Positions 36,501 through 39,032 of a stretch of 64,000 nt of DNA are shown here, piece by piece. Positions within the stretch are counted from its first letter, which is position 1. The number at the start of each line of letters is the position of its first letter. The stretch comes from Lamellibrachia columna. Its lineage: Eukaryota > Annelida > Polychaeta > Sabellida > Siboglinidae. The notes below the pieces were generated by a model that searched no databases, had not been told where the DNA came from, and saw only the letters and a program-made list of their open reading frames with translations. The position numbers and the translations under genes were made by a program. The DNA is taken from contig OY759272.1 of the NCBI GenBank assembly GCA_963662155.1, positions 47,893,899-47,957,898 of the forward strand. Reading direction: 5' to 3'.

Positions 36501-38388
36501 ATACTCGTTCAAGTGTTCACACATTATCATACTTTCATATAGTGATACTGTTGACCTCCCTATTTAATGACAATGATAAATATATGCAACATTAAAAAGA
36601 AAAATGTGACAATGTAGGCCCTTCAAACAGAAATGAGATATCATGGTAGAACATTGGTAATTGATTTAAATGAAAGGTAACATGTAAAGGAACCAAAAAC
36701 TGTTTATTTTATCAATATATCTTTATTAGATTAAAAGATATTGCGATTTTAATGTGGTTAAAATCCCAAAAAATTTTGTATCTTGTATACAGGCAAAAGT
36801 CTCCCATTTTTGTGTTATCTTTCAATAAATGTATGATTAAAATGGCATCACTTTTTTGTTTGTACATATATTTTAATAATTTCTTCAGGAGTTGCAAACA
36901 ATAGCATGCTAATTAGCAACTGTTGACTTATTAATTGAGTTCCTATTAATGATGACTAAAGTATATTTATGACCCTACTTAATGTATTTTGAAATTATAC
37001 AAATATCTTCATAATGATGGAAGTTATTGCCTTTTATAAAAATGTGTTGAGTTGTGTTTGCACATTAATTAGCCAATATTGACTTATTAATTGCATCAAA
37101 TGAGTTATGAAATGAGTGTGTGATGTATATGTATGACCCTTGTTCATGAGTTTGTAAACCCTGAACAAATTATACAAATATCTTCATAATCATGGAAGTT
37201 ACGGCCTTTTATCAAAATGTGTCAGTCAGTTGACGTCACATACTAATTGGCCAATATCGACTTATTAATCGCATTAACTGAGTTACTATTAATGATACAT
37301 GACTGGACTATGTATATTTATGACCCTACTTAATGTGTTTGCAACTACTGAAGAAATTATTAAAATATATGTACAAACAAAAAAGTTATACCATTTTAAT
37401 CATACATTTATTGAAAGATAACACAAAATGAGAGACTTTTGCCTGTATACAAGATAAATTTTTTTTCGGCTTTTAACCGCATTAAAATTGCAATATCTTT
37501 TAATCTAATAAAGATATATTGATAAAATAAAAAGTTTTTGGTTCCTTTACATGTTACCTTTCATTTAAATCAATTGCCAAATGTTCTATCATGAAATCTC
37601 ATATATCAGAAATCCAACATACATAATCAGTATTCTCGTCGATAATTATATGATGACAACAATGTATATATAATTTTGGTGAAATTCATACTTTAAATGG
37701 AACCAATGTAGGCCTTATCATAGTGTACTAGCTCATAAATATTTATTACACACACTGAACATCGGAAGGTTTATTGCTCGGATCTTTAGCAGTGGCTAAC
37801 ACAATTCCGAGCATCGGAAGGTTAATGCTCGGATCTTTAGCAGTGGCGAACGCAGTTCCGATGCTCCGTGTCCGAGCACCGGAAGGAAGCCACAACAGGC
37901 GCATGCGCGTTTAATGCTCGGACCTTTAGCAGTAGCACGCAGGGTTCCGATGCTCGGCTACGTAACAACGTCGTTTTTTTTTAAGTGCCTACTGTAGTCT
38001 GTTACACTCTGCAATTTACTGTTTTACATGACAACTGTATATCAATGAATTCTAACAATTGTACAGATACACACATTACGTTATTATTGCAACCGGATGA
38101 CGAAGATCCTAATTGTAAGCATACCTTCGAGCAGGTTAATGCACACTGCACACTGACAAACCAGTGACAAAACAGACAGCAGAGAATCTGTAGCAGTCCG
38201 ATCATAGCCAAAGCGATCAACCCCGCCTCAAAATAGCCTTCCAAGCCATAGATGACTACCCACATATACAGCCATACGCCGTACAGTATAAGGAACGGGC
38301 CAATGTAGCCATGCAGAATCAATGGACGCAGGTTATGCAGTGAAATATGTTGTATTTCAGTGCCGATCCCCTTATTTTGCAGAGCCAT
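982..38388 (-). CDS. ATP13A1: ATP13A1 gene, P5A-type ATPase, 25 coding exons, 3' end off window
   Basis: This gene encodes the P5A P-type ATPase of the endoplasmic reticulum, which family knowledge describes as an ATP-driven dislocase that removes mis-inserted transmembrane helices. Joining the 25 exons listed below gives 3243 bases in one frame, 1081 codons from ATG 38386-38388. Visible in order are N-terminal membrane segments (residues 20-80), the actuator TGES loop (310-313), the PPELP membrane motif (447-451), the phosphorylation site in [10 protein letters not shown] (Asp 490), the nucleotide-binding KGAPE (610-614), TGDNPLTA (near 703), the hinge GDGTND (819-824) and C-terminal membrane helices in exons 23-25. 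The human protein, recalled as about 1204 residues, continues roughly 80 residues past the last exon seen, so the final exon lies left of base 1. The introns are unusually rich in minisatellites and transposons. Identity is very secure; the exact 5' end of the mRNA is not. Confidence 0.96.
1094..1972. other. ATP13A1 intron 24, no further feature seen
   Basis: AT-rich unique-looking intron. I see no tandem array, transposon end or conserved coding segment in it on either strand. Confidence 0.6.
1973..2115 (-). CDS. ATP13A1: ATP13A1 exon 24
   Basis: 143 bases encoding [20 protein letters not shown] and [18 protein letters not shown], matching the human RPLPNIFNLYTILTVMLQFF region. The acceptor is TTGTAG|CCT and the donor AA|GTATGT. 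Confidence 0.96.
2116..2452. other. ATP13A1 intron 23, no further feature seen
   Basis: 337-base intron between exons 23 and 24. I see no repeats or conserved coding blocks. Confidence 0.6.
2453..2649 (-). CDS. ATP13A1: ATP13A1 exon 23, membrane helices
   Basis: 197 bases encoding [39 protein letters not shown] and [15 protein letters not shown]. It is almost identical to the human protein. The acceptor is TTGTAG|TG and the donor AAG|GTGAGA. Confidence 0.97.
2650..2794 (-). repeat. 36-bp repeats built on the exon 23 acceptor region
   Basis: Units start at 2678, 2714, 2750 and 2786, spaced 36 bp. A shorter related copy (2650-2677) touches exon 23 and supplies its TTGTAG acceptor. In the other copies the same position reads TTGTAA, so the AG is lost. 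Together with the donor-side duplication at 2795-2858 these repeats make up the whole of intron 22. Confidence 0.85.
2795..2921 (-). repeat. 64-bp duplication across the exon 22 donor
   Basis: Two tandem copies start at 2795 and 2859. Each contains, on the minus strand, CCCCTTCAC, CCAAGCTGTC and the border TGTG|GTCAGT. The copy at 2859 is the real exon 22 end; the copy at 2795 is an intronic image of it. Confidence 0.92.
2880..2997 (-). CDS. ATP13A1: ATP13A1 exon 22, donor duplicated
   Basis: 118 bases encoding [19 protein letters not shown] and [20 protein letters not shown] (human [21 protein letters not shown]). The acceptor is TTGCAG|AAG and the donor TGTG|GTCAGT. The exon end with its donor is repeated once more, 64 bases downstream. 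Confidence 0.94.
3058..3790. repeat. 43-bp minisatellite in ATP13A1 intron 21
   Basis: About 15-17 copies of a 43-bp unit that itself consists of two related halves of about 21 bases (TGTGTCTGTGCTTGTGACAA and TGTGTTTGTTGTGACAA). The edges near 3700-3790 are more degenerate. Long open frames in this interval are a product of the repeat and are not genes. Confidence 0.95.
4003..4113 (-). CDS. ATP13A1: ATP13A1 exon 21
   Basis: 37 codons rich in Arg, Lys and Ser ([15 protein letters not shown] to DNLAPSQ), corresponding to the variable basic linker before the last membrane domain. It is supported by the acceptor GCGCAG|GAC, the donor CAG|GTAGTT and frame continuity. Confidence 0.85.
4114..4801. 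other. ATP13A1 intron 20, no further feature seen
   Basis: 688-base intron without tandem arrays, transposon ends or conserved coding blocks that I can recognise. Confidence 0.55.
4802..4863 (-). CDS. ATP13A1: ATP13A1 exon 20
   Basis: 62 bases encoding [21 protein letters not shown], the human [20 protein letters not shown] region. The acceptor is CTACAG|GG and the donor GAG|GTGAGT. The preceding 7.3-kb intron holds the 84-bp and 42-bp arrays. Confidence 0.93.
5044..6482 (-). mobile_element. CR1-like LINE fragment, 5'-truncated and decayed
   Basis: Its 3' end (TTTAACAAGATTGCCATCC, 5044 onward) matches the ends of the LINEs at 39033 and 49871. Between 5872 and 6237 the minus strand still encodes reverse-transcriptase blocks [34 protein letters not shown] and FANDTKLF, where the catalytic FADD has become FAND. 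Several frameshifts and stops interrupt the frame. It stops within the RT region, so it is a 5'-truncated dead copy in ATP13A1 intron 19. Confidence 0.9.
6483..6894. other. Unique part of ATP13A1 intron 19
   Basis: AT-rich spacer between the LINE fragment and the 42-bp array. I recognise no feature in it. Confidence 0.5.
6895..8165. repeat. 42-bp minisatellite in ATP13A1 intron 19
   Basis: About 30 nearly identical copies of a 42-bp unit (plus strand AAATAGGTCCTGTAAGGTCT, then GTCTACTCATTAGACCAACCAC). A G/C variant at one site alternates irregularly, so several unit types are interspersed. Since 42 is a multiple of three, the minus strand stays open for 443 codons with a 14-residue period; nothing suggests that it is translated. 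Confidence 0.96.
8318..12056. repeat. 84-bp minisatellite in ATP13A1 intron 19
   Basis: About 44 copies of an 84-bp unit (plus strand landmarks CAGCCACAAGCCATCGGCTG, GTGGGGTGGCTATTCAACTT, GATAAGATAAAGACTGAGGA). Two units, near 10270 and 10779, share a 5-bp insertion and a GAGAATG variant and lie 509 bp apart. This shows that blocks of six units have been duplicated. The minus strand is open in a 28-residue period only because 84 is divisible by three. Confidence 0.96.
12071..12166 (-). repeat. 32-bp triplication starting at the exon 19 donor
   Basis: Three tandem 32-bp copies at 12071, 12103 and 12135. On the minus strand the copy next to exon 19 begins GTAAGTAACC with the GT donor itself; the two further copies begin CTAAGTAACC, so intron base +1 is C and they cannot act as donors. 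Confidence 0.92.
12167..12263 (-). CDS. ATP13A1: ATP13A1 exon 19, GDGTND hinge
   Basis: 97 bases encoding [20 protein letters not shown] and [18 protein letters not shown] (819-824) is the conserved hinge. The next block reads AHVG where the family has ADVG. The donor G|GTAAGT is followed by a 32-bp unit repeated three times that begins exactly at the GT. Confidence 0.96.
12468..12720. repeat. Dispersed SINE-like repeat, copy 1
   Basis: This stretch resembles 56488-56600 and 56745-57000. All contain a CAGTAYCCAGTCC-like core near a TATATAGCGCAG or TATGGCGCAG motif, then AAGCATTCAGCCA or similar, and CAGGTACT. Several divergent copies in one window point to an old short interspersed element. 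No tail or target duplication could be fixed. Confidence 0.5.
12900..13025. repeat. Short degenerate tandem repeat
   Basis: About six copies of a 17-bp unit of the type CATAAGGTAAGTAGCC or CTATAAGGTAAATAGT in ATP13A1 intron 18. Confidence 0.8.
13334..13426 (-). CDS. ATP13A1: ATP13A1 exon 18
   Basis: 31 codons ending [17 protein letters not shown], equal to the human [16 protein letters not shown]. The acceptor is TTTCAG|GCG. The donor AAG|GTTTGT is weak but keeps the frame. Confidence 0.94.
13427..13945. other. ATP13A1 intron 17, no further feature seen
   Basis: 519-base intron without recognisable repeats or transposon ends. Confidence 0.5.
13946..14052 (-). CDS. ATP13A1: ATP13A1 exon 17
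   Basis: 107 bases encoding [18 protein letters not shown] and [12 protein letters not shown], aligning with the human CEWRSIDGS...YALCLTGDG. Only short conserved blocks support it, but acceptor (TTGTAG|AT), donor (GAG|GTCAGT) and phase all fit. Confidence 0.9.
14331..14420. repeat. Near-perfect intronic hairpin
   Basis: The left arm 14331-14367 and right arm 14383-14420 are inverted copies (GGAGATACTGCCCTG against CAGGGCAGTATCTCC, continuing through GGGAG/CTCCC and an AT tract), with a 15-base loop. It lies in ATP13A1 intron 16. It could be a small foldback transposon or a transcribed hairpin. Confidence 0.9.
14421..14545. repeat. Pyrimidine-rich low-complexity tract
   Basis: CT-rich tract (CCCCTCCCCCTCTCTTTCCC type) directly beside the hairpin, downstream of the exon 16 donor. 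Confidence 0.85.
14565..14673 (-). CDS. ATP13A1: ATP13A1 exon 16, TGDNPLTA motif
   Basis: 109 bases encoding [20 protein letters not shown] and a more variable tail. TGDNPLTA is the phosphorylation-domain motif of P-type ATPases. The acceptor is TTTCAG|GTT and the donor CAGG|GTGAGT, phase 1. Confidence 0.97.
14674..15012. other. Unique part of ATP13A1 intron 15
   Basis: AT-rich spacer between exon 16 and the 34-bp array. I recognise nothing in it. Confidence 0.5.
15013..15430. repeat. 34-bp minisatellite in ATP13A1 intron 15
   Basis: About 11-12 copies of a 34-bp unit (CACCATTACGGTCACCTCAG then TAATACAACCACCT). The last copies near 15350-15425 carry TATGG variants. Confidence 0.96.
15648..15773 (-). 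CDS. ATP13A1: ATP13A1 exon 15
   Basis: 42 codons, [42 protein letters not shown]. This matches the human SLKFVGFIVVSCPLKADSK segment. The acceptor is CGTCAG|GTT and the donor CAA|GTAAGT. Confidence 0.96.
15774..16327. other. ATP13A1 intron 14, no further feature seen
   Basis: 554-base intron. Apart from a short local repeat of GGCCCACCTCATAT near 16063-16093 I see nothing notable. Confidence 0.5.
16328..16438 (-). CDS. ATP13A1: ATP13A1 exon 14
   Basis: 37 codons, [20 protein letters not shown] then [17 protein letters not shown], matching the human [24 protein letters not shown] region. The acceptor is TGTCAG|TTC and the donor CAG|GTTAGT. Confidence 0.94.
16695..16925. repeat. Short tandem repeats in ATP13A1 intron 13
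   Basis: Three copies of a 45-bp unit (CACCAGCTCAGTAATGACAG, GTGTGGTGACGTCTCTGCCA) at 16708-16830, then two copies of a 36-bp unit (CATCATTGTCATCATCTTAA) at 16845-16922. Confidence 0.9.
16989..17203 (-). repeat. 36-bp repeats across the exon 13 donor
   Basis: Six tandem copies of a 35-37 bp unit. The copy at 17168-17203 overlaps the real exon 13 end. On the minus strand each copy reads CCCTCAGACC(T/A)ATG|GTAACTATTGAC or a close variant, so exon end and donor are both repeated. The nearest extra donor is 36 bp away, in frame. Confidence 0.94.
17180..17355 (-). CDS. ATP13A1: ATP13A1 exon 13, KGAPE; donor copied downstream
   Basis: 176 bases encoding [18 protein letters not shown] and [20 protein letters not shown] belongs to the ATP-binding site. 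The donor is ATG|GTAACT. The last 20 or so exon bases and the donor are repeated five more times in the intron; the first extra donor is 36 bases on and in frame. Confidence 0.95.
17535..17602. repeat. 35-bp tandem duplication in intron 12
   Basis: Two adjacent copies of GCTTGTGGCTAGGGTGTTGG GTAGCACATTCATAG in ATP13A1 intron 12, not touching a splice site. Confidence 0.9.
17707..17861 (-). CDS. ATP13A1: ATP13A1 exon 12
   Basis: 155 bases encoding [19 protein letters not shown] then [20 protein letters not shown] (human [24 protein letters not shown]...). Nucleotide-binding domain. The acceptor is TTTCAG|G and the donor G|GTGAGC. Confidence 0.96.
17862..18264. other. ATP13A1 intron 11, no further feature seen
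   Basis: 403-base intron without recognisable repeats. Apparent short open frames in it lack conserved features. Confidence 0.5.
18265..18385 (-). CDS. ATP13A1: ATP13A1 exon 11, DKTGT phosphorylation site
   Basis: 121 bases encoding [19 protein letters not shown] and [20 protein letters not shown]. Asp 490 in DKTGT is the phosphorylated aspartate of all P-type ATPases. The acceptor is CTTCAG|AC and the donor CC|GTACGT. Confidence 0.97.
18430..19425. repeat. 19-bp minisatellite in ATP13A1 intron 10
   Basis: About 52 copies of a 19-bp unit (ACAATGTAACTCACATGCA with ACATACA and AACATAA variants). It starts about 45 bases from exon 11 and does not appear to contain exon sequence. Confidence 0.96.
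19690..19827 (-). CDS. ATP13A1: ATP13A1 exon 10, PPELP membrane motif
   Basis: 138 bases, [50 protein letters not shown] (447-451) is diagnostic of P5 ATPases, in the helix that lines the substrate site. The acceptor is TTGCAG|GAA and the donor CT|GTAAGT. Confidence 0.97.
19970..22118. repeat. 67-bp minisatellite in ATP13A1 intron 9
   Basis: About 32 very similar copies of a 67-bp unit (GTTACACAGTTGCCTTTAAA, GTGAAACCAGTCACGGCTAT, GGGGCTGTGCACCTAAGAAA, CAATAAA). Two single-base variants (CAATAAA/CAACAAA, GCTATGGGG/GCTAGGGGG) occur in blocks. On the minus strand every unit has TTGTTTCTTAG|GTGCAC, a pyrimidine-AG-GT arrangement. Confidence 0.96.
22262..22355. repeat. 46-bp tandem duplication
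   Basis: Two copies of a 46-bp segment that contains TGTGATCAAGGGAGGCCGGC and ATACACAAAACCAATACAAA in ATP13A1 intron 9. Confidence 0.9.
22500..23580 (+). other. Unrecognised insertion-like segment in intron 9
   Basis: A stretch with more GC than its surroundings. It has a CCAAT box (AACCAATCAGAGCG, 22611-22624) near its start and an AATAAA at 23286 on the plus strand. The layout suggests a transcribed element or retroposed RNA in reverse to the host gene. I find no coding similarity, terminal repeats or target duplication. Confidence 0.3.
23908..24090 (-). CDS. ATP13A1: ATP13A1 exon 9
   Basis: 183 bases encoding [35 protein letters not shown] and a membrane helix ending AASYVWIK. The acceptor is TTTCAG|CC and the donor G|GTGAGC. 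Confidence 0.96.
24130..24310. repeat. CT-rich tandem repeat
   Basis: Degenerate repeats of CTCCCTACCTCCCTCTCTGT, about 30 bp long, directly upstream of exon 9 in intron 8. Confidence 0.9.
24475..24598. repeat. (TA)n microsatellite
   Basis: Long TA tract interrupted by CATATG, in ATP13A1 intron 8. Confidence 0.97.
24774..24903 (-). CDS. ATP13A1: ATP13A1 exon 8
   Basis: 130 bases starting [20 protein letters not shown] and containing [13 protein letters not shown], matching the human [12 protein letters not shown]. The acceptor is CTGCAG|GAG and the donor AAAG|GTACTG. Confidence 0.95.
24904..25350. other. ATP13A1 intron 7, no further feature seen
   Basis: 447-base intron. A TGGTCTAGGGG near 24936 resembles a tRNA A box but has no matching B box. 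Confidence 0.5.
25351..25457 (-). CDS. ATP13A1: ATP13A1 exon 7, TGES actuator loop
   Basis: Encodes [18 protein letters not shown] and [21 protein letters not shown] at residues 310-313 is the dephosphorylation loop of P-type ATPases. The acceptor is TTCCAG|GT and the donor AAG|GTATTG. Confidence 0.97.
25660..25940. repeat. Degenerate 25-bp repeats in intron 6
   Basis: About ten loose copies of GTCAGTAACTTTAACAATTC with AGTG(T) spacers. They are strongly diverged, so this is probably an old array. Confidence 0.85.
26159..26228 (-). CDS. ATP13A1: ATP13A1 exon 6
   Basis: 70 bases encoding [19 protein letters not shown] then VVSI, the start of the actuator domain (human [23 protein letters not shown]). 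The acceptor is ATTCAG|ACG and the donor G|GTGAGT, leaving phase 1. Confidence 0.94.
26519..26674 (-). CDS. ATP13A1: ATP13A1 exon 5, duplicated acceptor
   Basis: 52 codons, [16 protein letters not shown] to NKPYMIQ, a strongly conserved membrane region. The acceptor is TGCAG|GTG. A second copy of the acceptor lies 51 bases upstream (exon start 26725) and would add 17 codons in frame. The donor is CAG|GTGTGT. Confidence 0.94.
26640..26741 (-). repeat. 51-bp duplication across the exon 5 acceptor
   Basis: Two tandem 51-bp copies. Each has, on the minus strand, a CAG acceptor followed by GTGTTCTGYGTAGGTCTGTG and GTGTTTGGAYGAGTA, the first 12 codons of exon 5. The outer acceptor (exon start 26725) gives 17 extra in-frame codons without a stop. 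Confidence 0.94.
26822..28320 (-). repeat. 45-bp minisatellite copied from the exon 4 donor
   Basis: About 33 copies of a 45-bp unit, with shorter 37-43 bp variants near 27820-28300. On the minus strand the core is CTTTCTTTGTCTTCCAG|GTAAGCTCCCTCTG. It contains the last 15 bases of exon 4, its donor and the first intron bases. The pyrimidine run before CAG also makes each unit look like an acceptor, so every copy has the form of a dual acceptor-donor site. The first extra donor is 41 bp from the real one, so its use would shift the frame. Confidence 0.97.
28311..28383 (-). CDS. ATP13A1: ATP13A1 exon 4, donor copied in the 45-bp array
   Basis: 73 bases encoding [19 protein letters not shown] and FFVFQ (human ...[17 protein letters not shown]). 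The acceptor is TTGCAG|C and the donor CTTCCAG|GTAAGC. The final 15 exon bases and the donor recur in every unit of the 45-bp minisatellite that follows in the intron. Confidence 0.95.
28384..29071. other. Unique part of ATP13A1 intron 3
   Basis: AT-rich spacer between exon 4 and the hAT-type element. No feature recognised. Confidence 0.5.
29080..30434. mobile_element. Non-autonomous hAT-type DNA transposon, 1355 bp
   Basis: Both ends begin CAGAC(C/G)TGGGG(T/C)CGA(A)GTAC in inverted orientation, and the element is bounded by the 8-bp direct repeat ATTCTGAT (29072-29079 and 30435-30442). CAG ends with 8-bp target duplications are typical of hAT elements. Both subterminal regions are packed with GTACTCG/ACTCATAC motifs, possible transposase-binding sites. 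No intact transposase frame is present. It sits in ATP13A1 intron 3, 40 bases from the GC donor of exon 3. Confidence 0.9.
30474..30667 (-). CDS. ATP13A1: ATP13A1 exon 3, GC donor
   Basis: 194 bases, codons 119 to 183, containing [19 protein letters not shown], which aligns with the human FEFQKIKYSYDALEKKQF. The only junction that keeps the frame into exon 4 is AACAG|GCATGT, a GC donor. An hAT-type element lies 40 bases downstream. Confidence 0.9.
30668..31199. other. ATP13A1 intron 2, low-complexity AT
   Basis: Contains AT-rich stretches with repeated CTATTACTATTACTTTT (30790-30900) and GAATTTGAA motifs (30940-31080). No gene or element recognised. Confidence 0.5.
31200..31289 (-). CDS. ATP13A1: ATP13A1 exon 2
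   Basis: Thirty codons, phase 0-0, containing [13 protein letters not shown] and [10 protein letters not shown], the conserved N-domain segment. The acceptor is TTTCAG|GCC and the donor GTGAGT. It is separated from exon 1 by a 6.8-kb intron full of transposons. Confidence 0.95.
31396..32180. mobile_element. MITE with CCGTATAATTCCC-type inverted ends
   Basis: The left end ACCGTATAATTCCCAATAG and the inverse of the right end ATCGTATTATTCCCTACAG pair, followed on both sides by GCGCA and a TAATAGACGC block nearby. The ACCGTAT...TTCC type of end resembles pogo/mariner-group MITEs as I know them. No transposase is visible and the target duplication is unclear. Confidence 0.6.
32492..32692 (-). mobile_element. 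3' end fragment of a CR1-like LINE
   Basis: About 200 bases match the 3' ends of the CR1-like LINEs at 39033 and 49871 (TTAACAAGATTGCCATCCAA, AAGTGGACAAGGAAGCCATT). It is a severely 5'-truncated insertion in intron 1. Confidence 0.88.
32693..33479. other. Unique part of ATP13A1 intron 1
   Basis: AT-rich spacer without recognised features, ending at the RTE-like LINE target site. Confidence 0.5.
33493..36386 (+). pseudogene. RTE-like LINE, 5'-truncated, with target duplication
   Basis: Encodes an AP-endonuclease region ([39 protein letters not shown]), then a reverse transcriptase ([54 protein letters not shown]) and an RTE-like tail ([24 protein letters not shown]). The insertion is flanked by a 13-bp duplication GGGGGTACCAGAA (33480-33492 and 36387-36399) and starts inside the endonuclease, so it is 5'-truncated. 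Frameshifts near 33728, 34680 and 34850, a TAG at 35493 and a local inverted duplication at 35766-35897 make it inactive. It lies opposite to ATP13A1 in intron 1. Confidence 0.9.
35766..35897. repeat. Snap-back inverted duplication inside the RTE-like LINE
   Basis: About 51 bases at 35766-35816 (ACGCATGGAGGGACAGAGGC onward) are repeated in inverse orientation at 35846-35897 after a 30-base spacer. The second arm replaces normal LINE sequence. Confidence 0.95.
36631..37606. mobile_element. Foldback element with ~270-bp inverted arms
   Basis: The left arm 36631-36899 and the right arm 37339-37606 are inverted copies at high identity (for example ATTGATTTAAATGAAAGGTA left, TACCTTTCATTTAAATCAAT right). 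The 440-base centre contains two to three direct repeats of a unit of about 190 bp (ACAAATATCTTCATAATSATGG, TTGACTTATTAATTGC). This structure fits a foldback or long-arm MITE. No coding capacity is seen. Confidence 0.88.
37765..37965. repeat. Palindromic TGCTCGG repeats in intron 1
   Basis: Three related units with TGCTCGGATCTTTAGCAGTG at 37775, 37826 and 37915, combined with inverse CCGATGCTCGG/CCGAGCATCGG motifs. GC-rich compared with the surroundings. Confidence 0.8.
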
Positions 38389-38410
38389 GATGTTTCTTGG
38401 ACTTCCGGTG
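37870..38410 (-). promoter_or_regulatory. Candidate ATP13A1 promoter elements (ETS, NRF1-like)
   Basis: An ETS-type ACCGGAAGT lies on the minus strand about 20 bases upstream of the start codon (near 38400). Another ACCGGAAGG is at 37878 and a palindromic GCGCATGCGCG (NRF1-like) at 37899. Such sites are common at housekeeping-gene starts. No TATA box is seen at a fitting distance. The transcription start was not determined. Confidence 0.4.
38125..38388 (-). CDS. ATP13A1: ATP13A1 exon 1 (start codon)
   Basis: Codons 1-88, beginning MALQNKG. It contains two hydrophobic stretches and ends ...QCALTCSK, matching the human HCALTC region. The donor is AAG|GTATGC. It is the only ATG in this frame upstream of the conserved part. 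Confidence 0.93.
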
Positions 38411-39032
38411 ATCGGCAGTGAATATACGACGAACCGGCTATGAAATGCATTTTAGGCTATGTTATTACACAGCCTGACATAATTTGTTATAAAAATGACT
38501 ATCAATAATCCCGTAATATTAATACAATGAAAGGTAAAATGGTGGAGTTTATTGCTCTTGCCTGAAATAAAACATTATAATTATTATTAATTAGACAAGT
38601 CGAGGTCAAGGTCAACCGGCATCCTACCGACCTTAGGAAGCAACCGTGCCACCAGTGGAGCCACTCGCCATTTCGTATCGTAGCCTCGATTATCCAGGCT
38701 CCGCGATGTGGCGCCACTGTTTGTCGCACACATCTTCGCCTGGATGCAGAGTGTGTTTTTCATTGTGACAGAAATTATGTATGCACCCAAAATTAATTAT
38801 GTTATCCGGGCATTTGGCCAATTCGCGAAATAAGAGAGAACTTTTATCAGCTTACACGATGCAATTCGAATTAACCTTAAACTTTTATTATATTGAGCTA
38901 ACTGTCTGACTGAGGGCAGACTAAAAAGTTTAGTGTAGTATCTCGATAATAACGGTGATTGGCTGCTGGCGCTTCACGGGTACGCTTACACCAAATGAAG
39001 TGGTGACAGTGGGTAATAACCAGTGTTCGAAA
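38411..39032. other. Upstream flank of ATP13A1
   Basis: Unique-looking sequence between the gene start and the LINE at 39033. Short open frames here show no recognisable domain. It may hold further promoter sequence. Confidence 0.4.
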
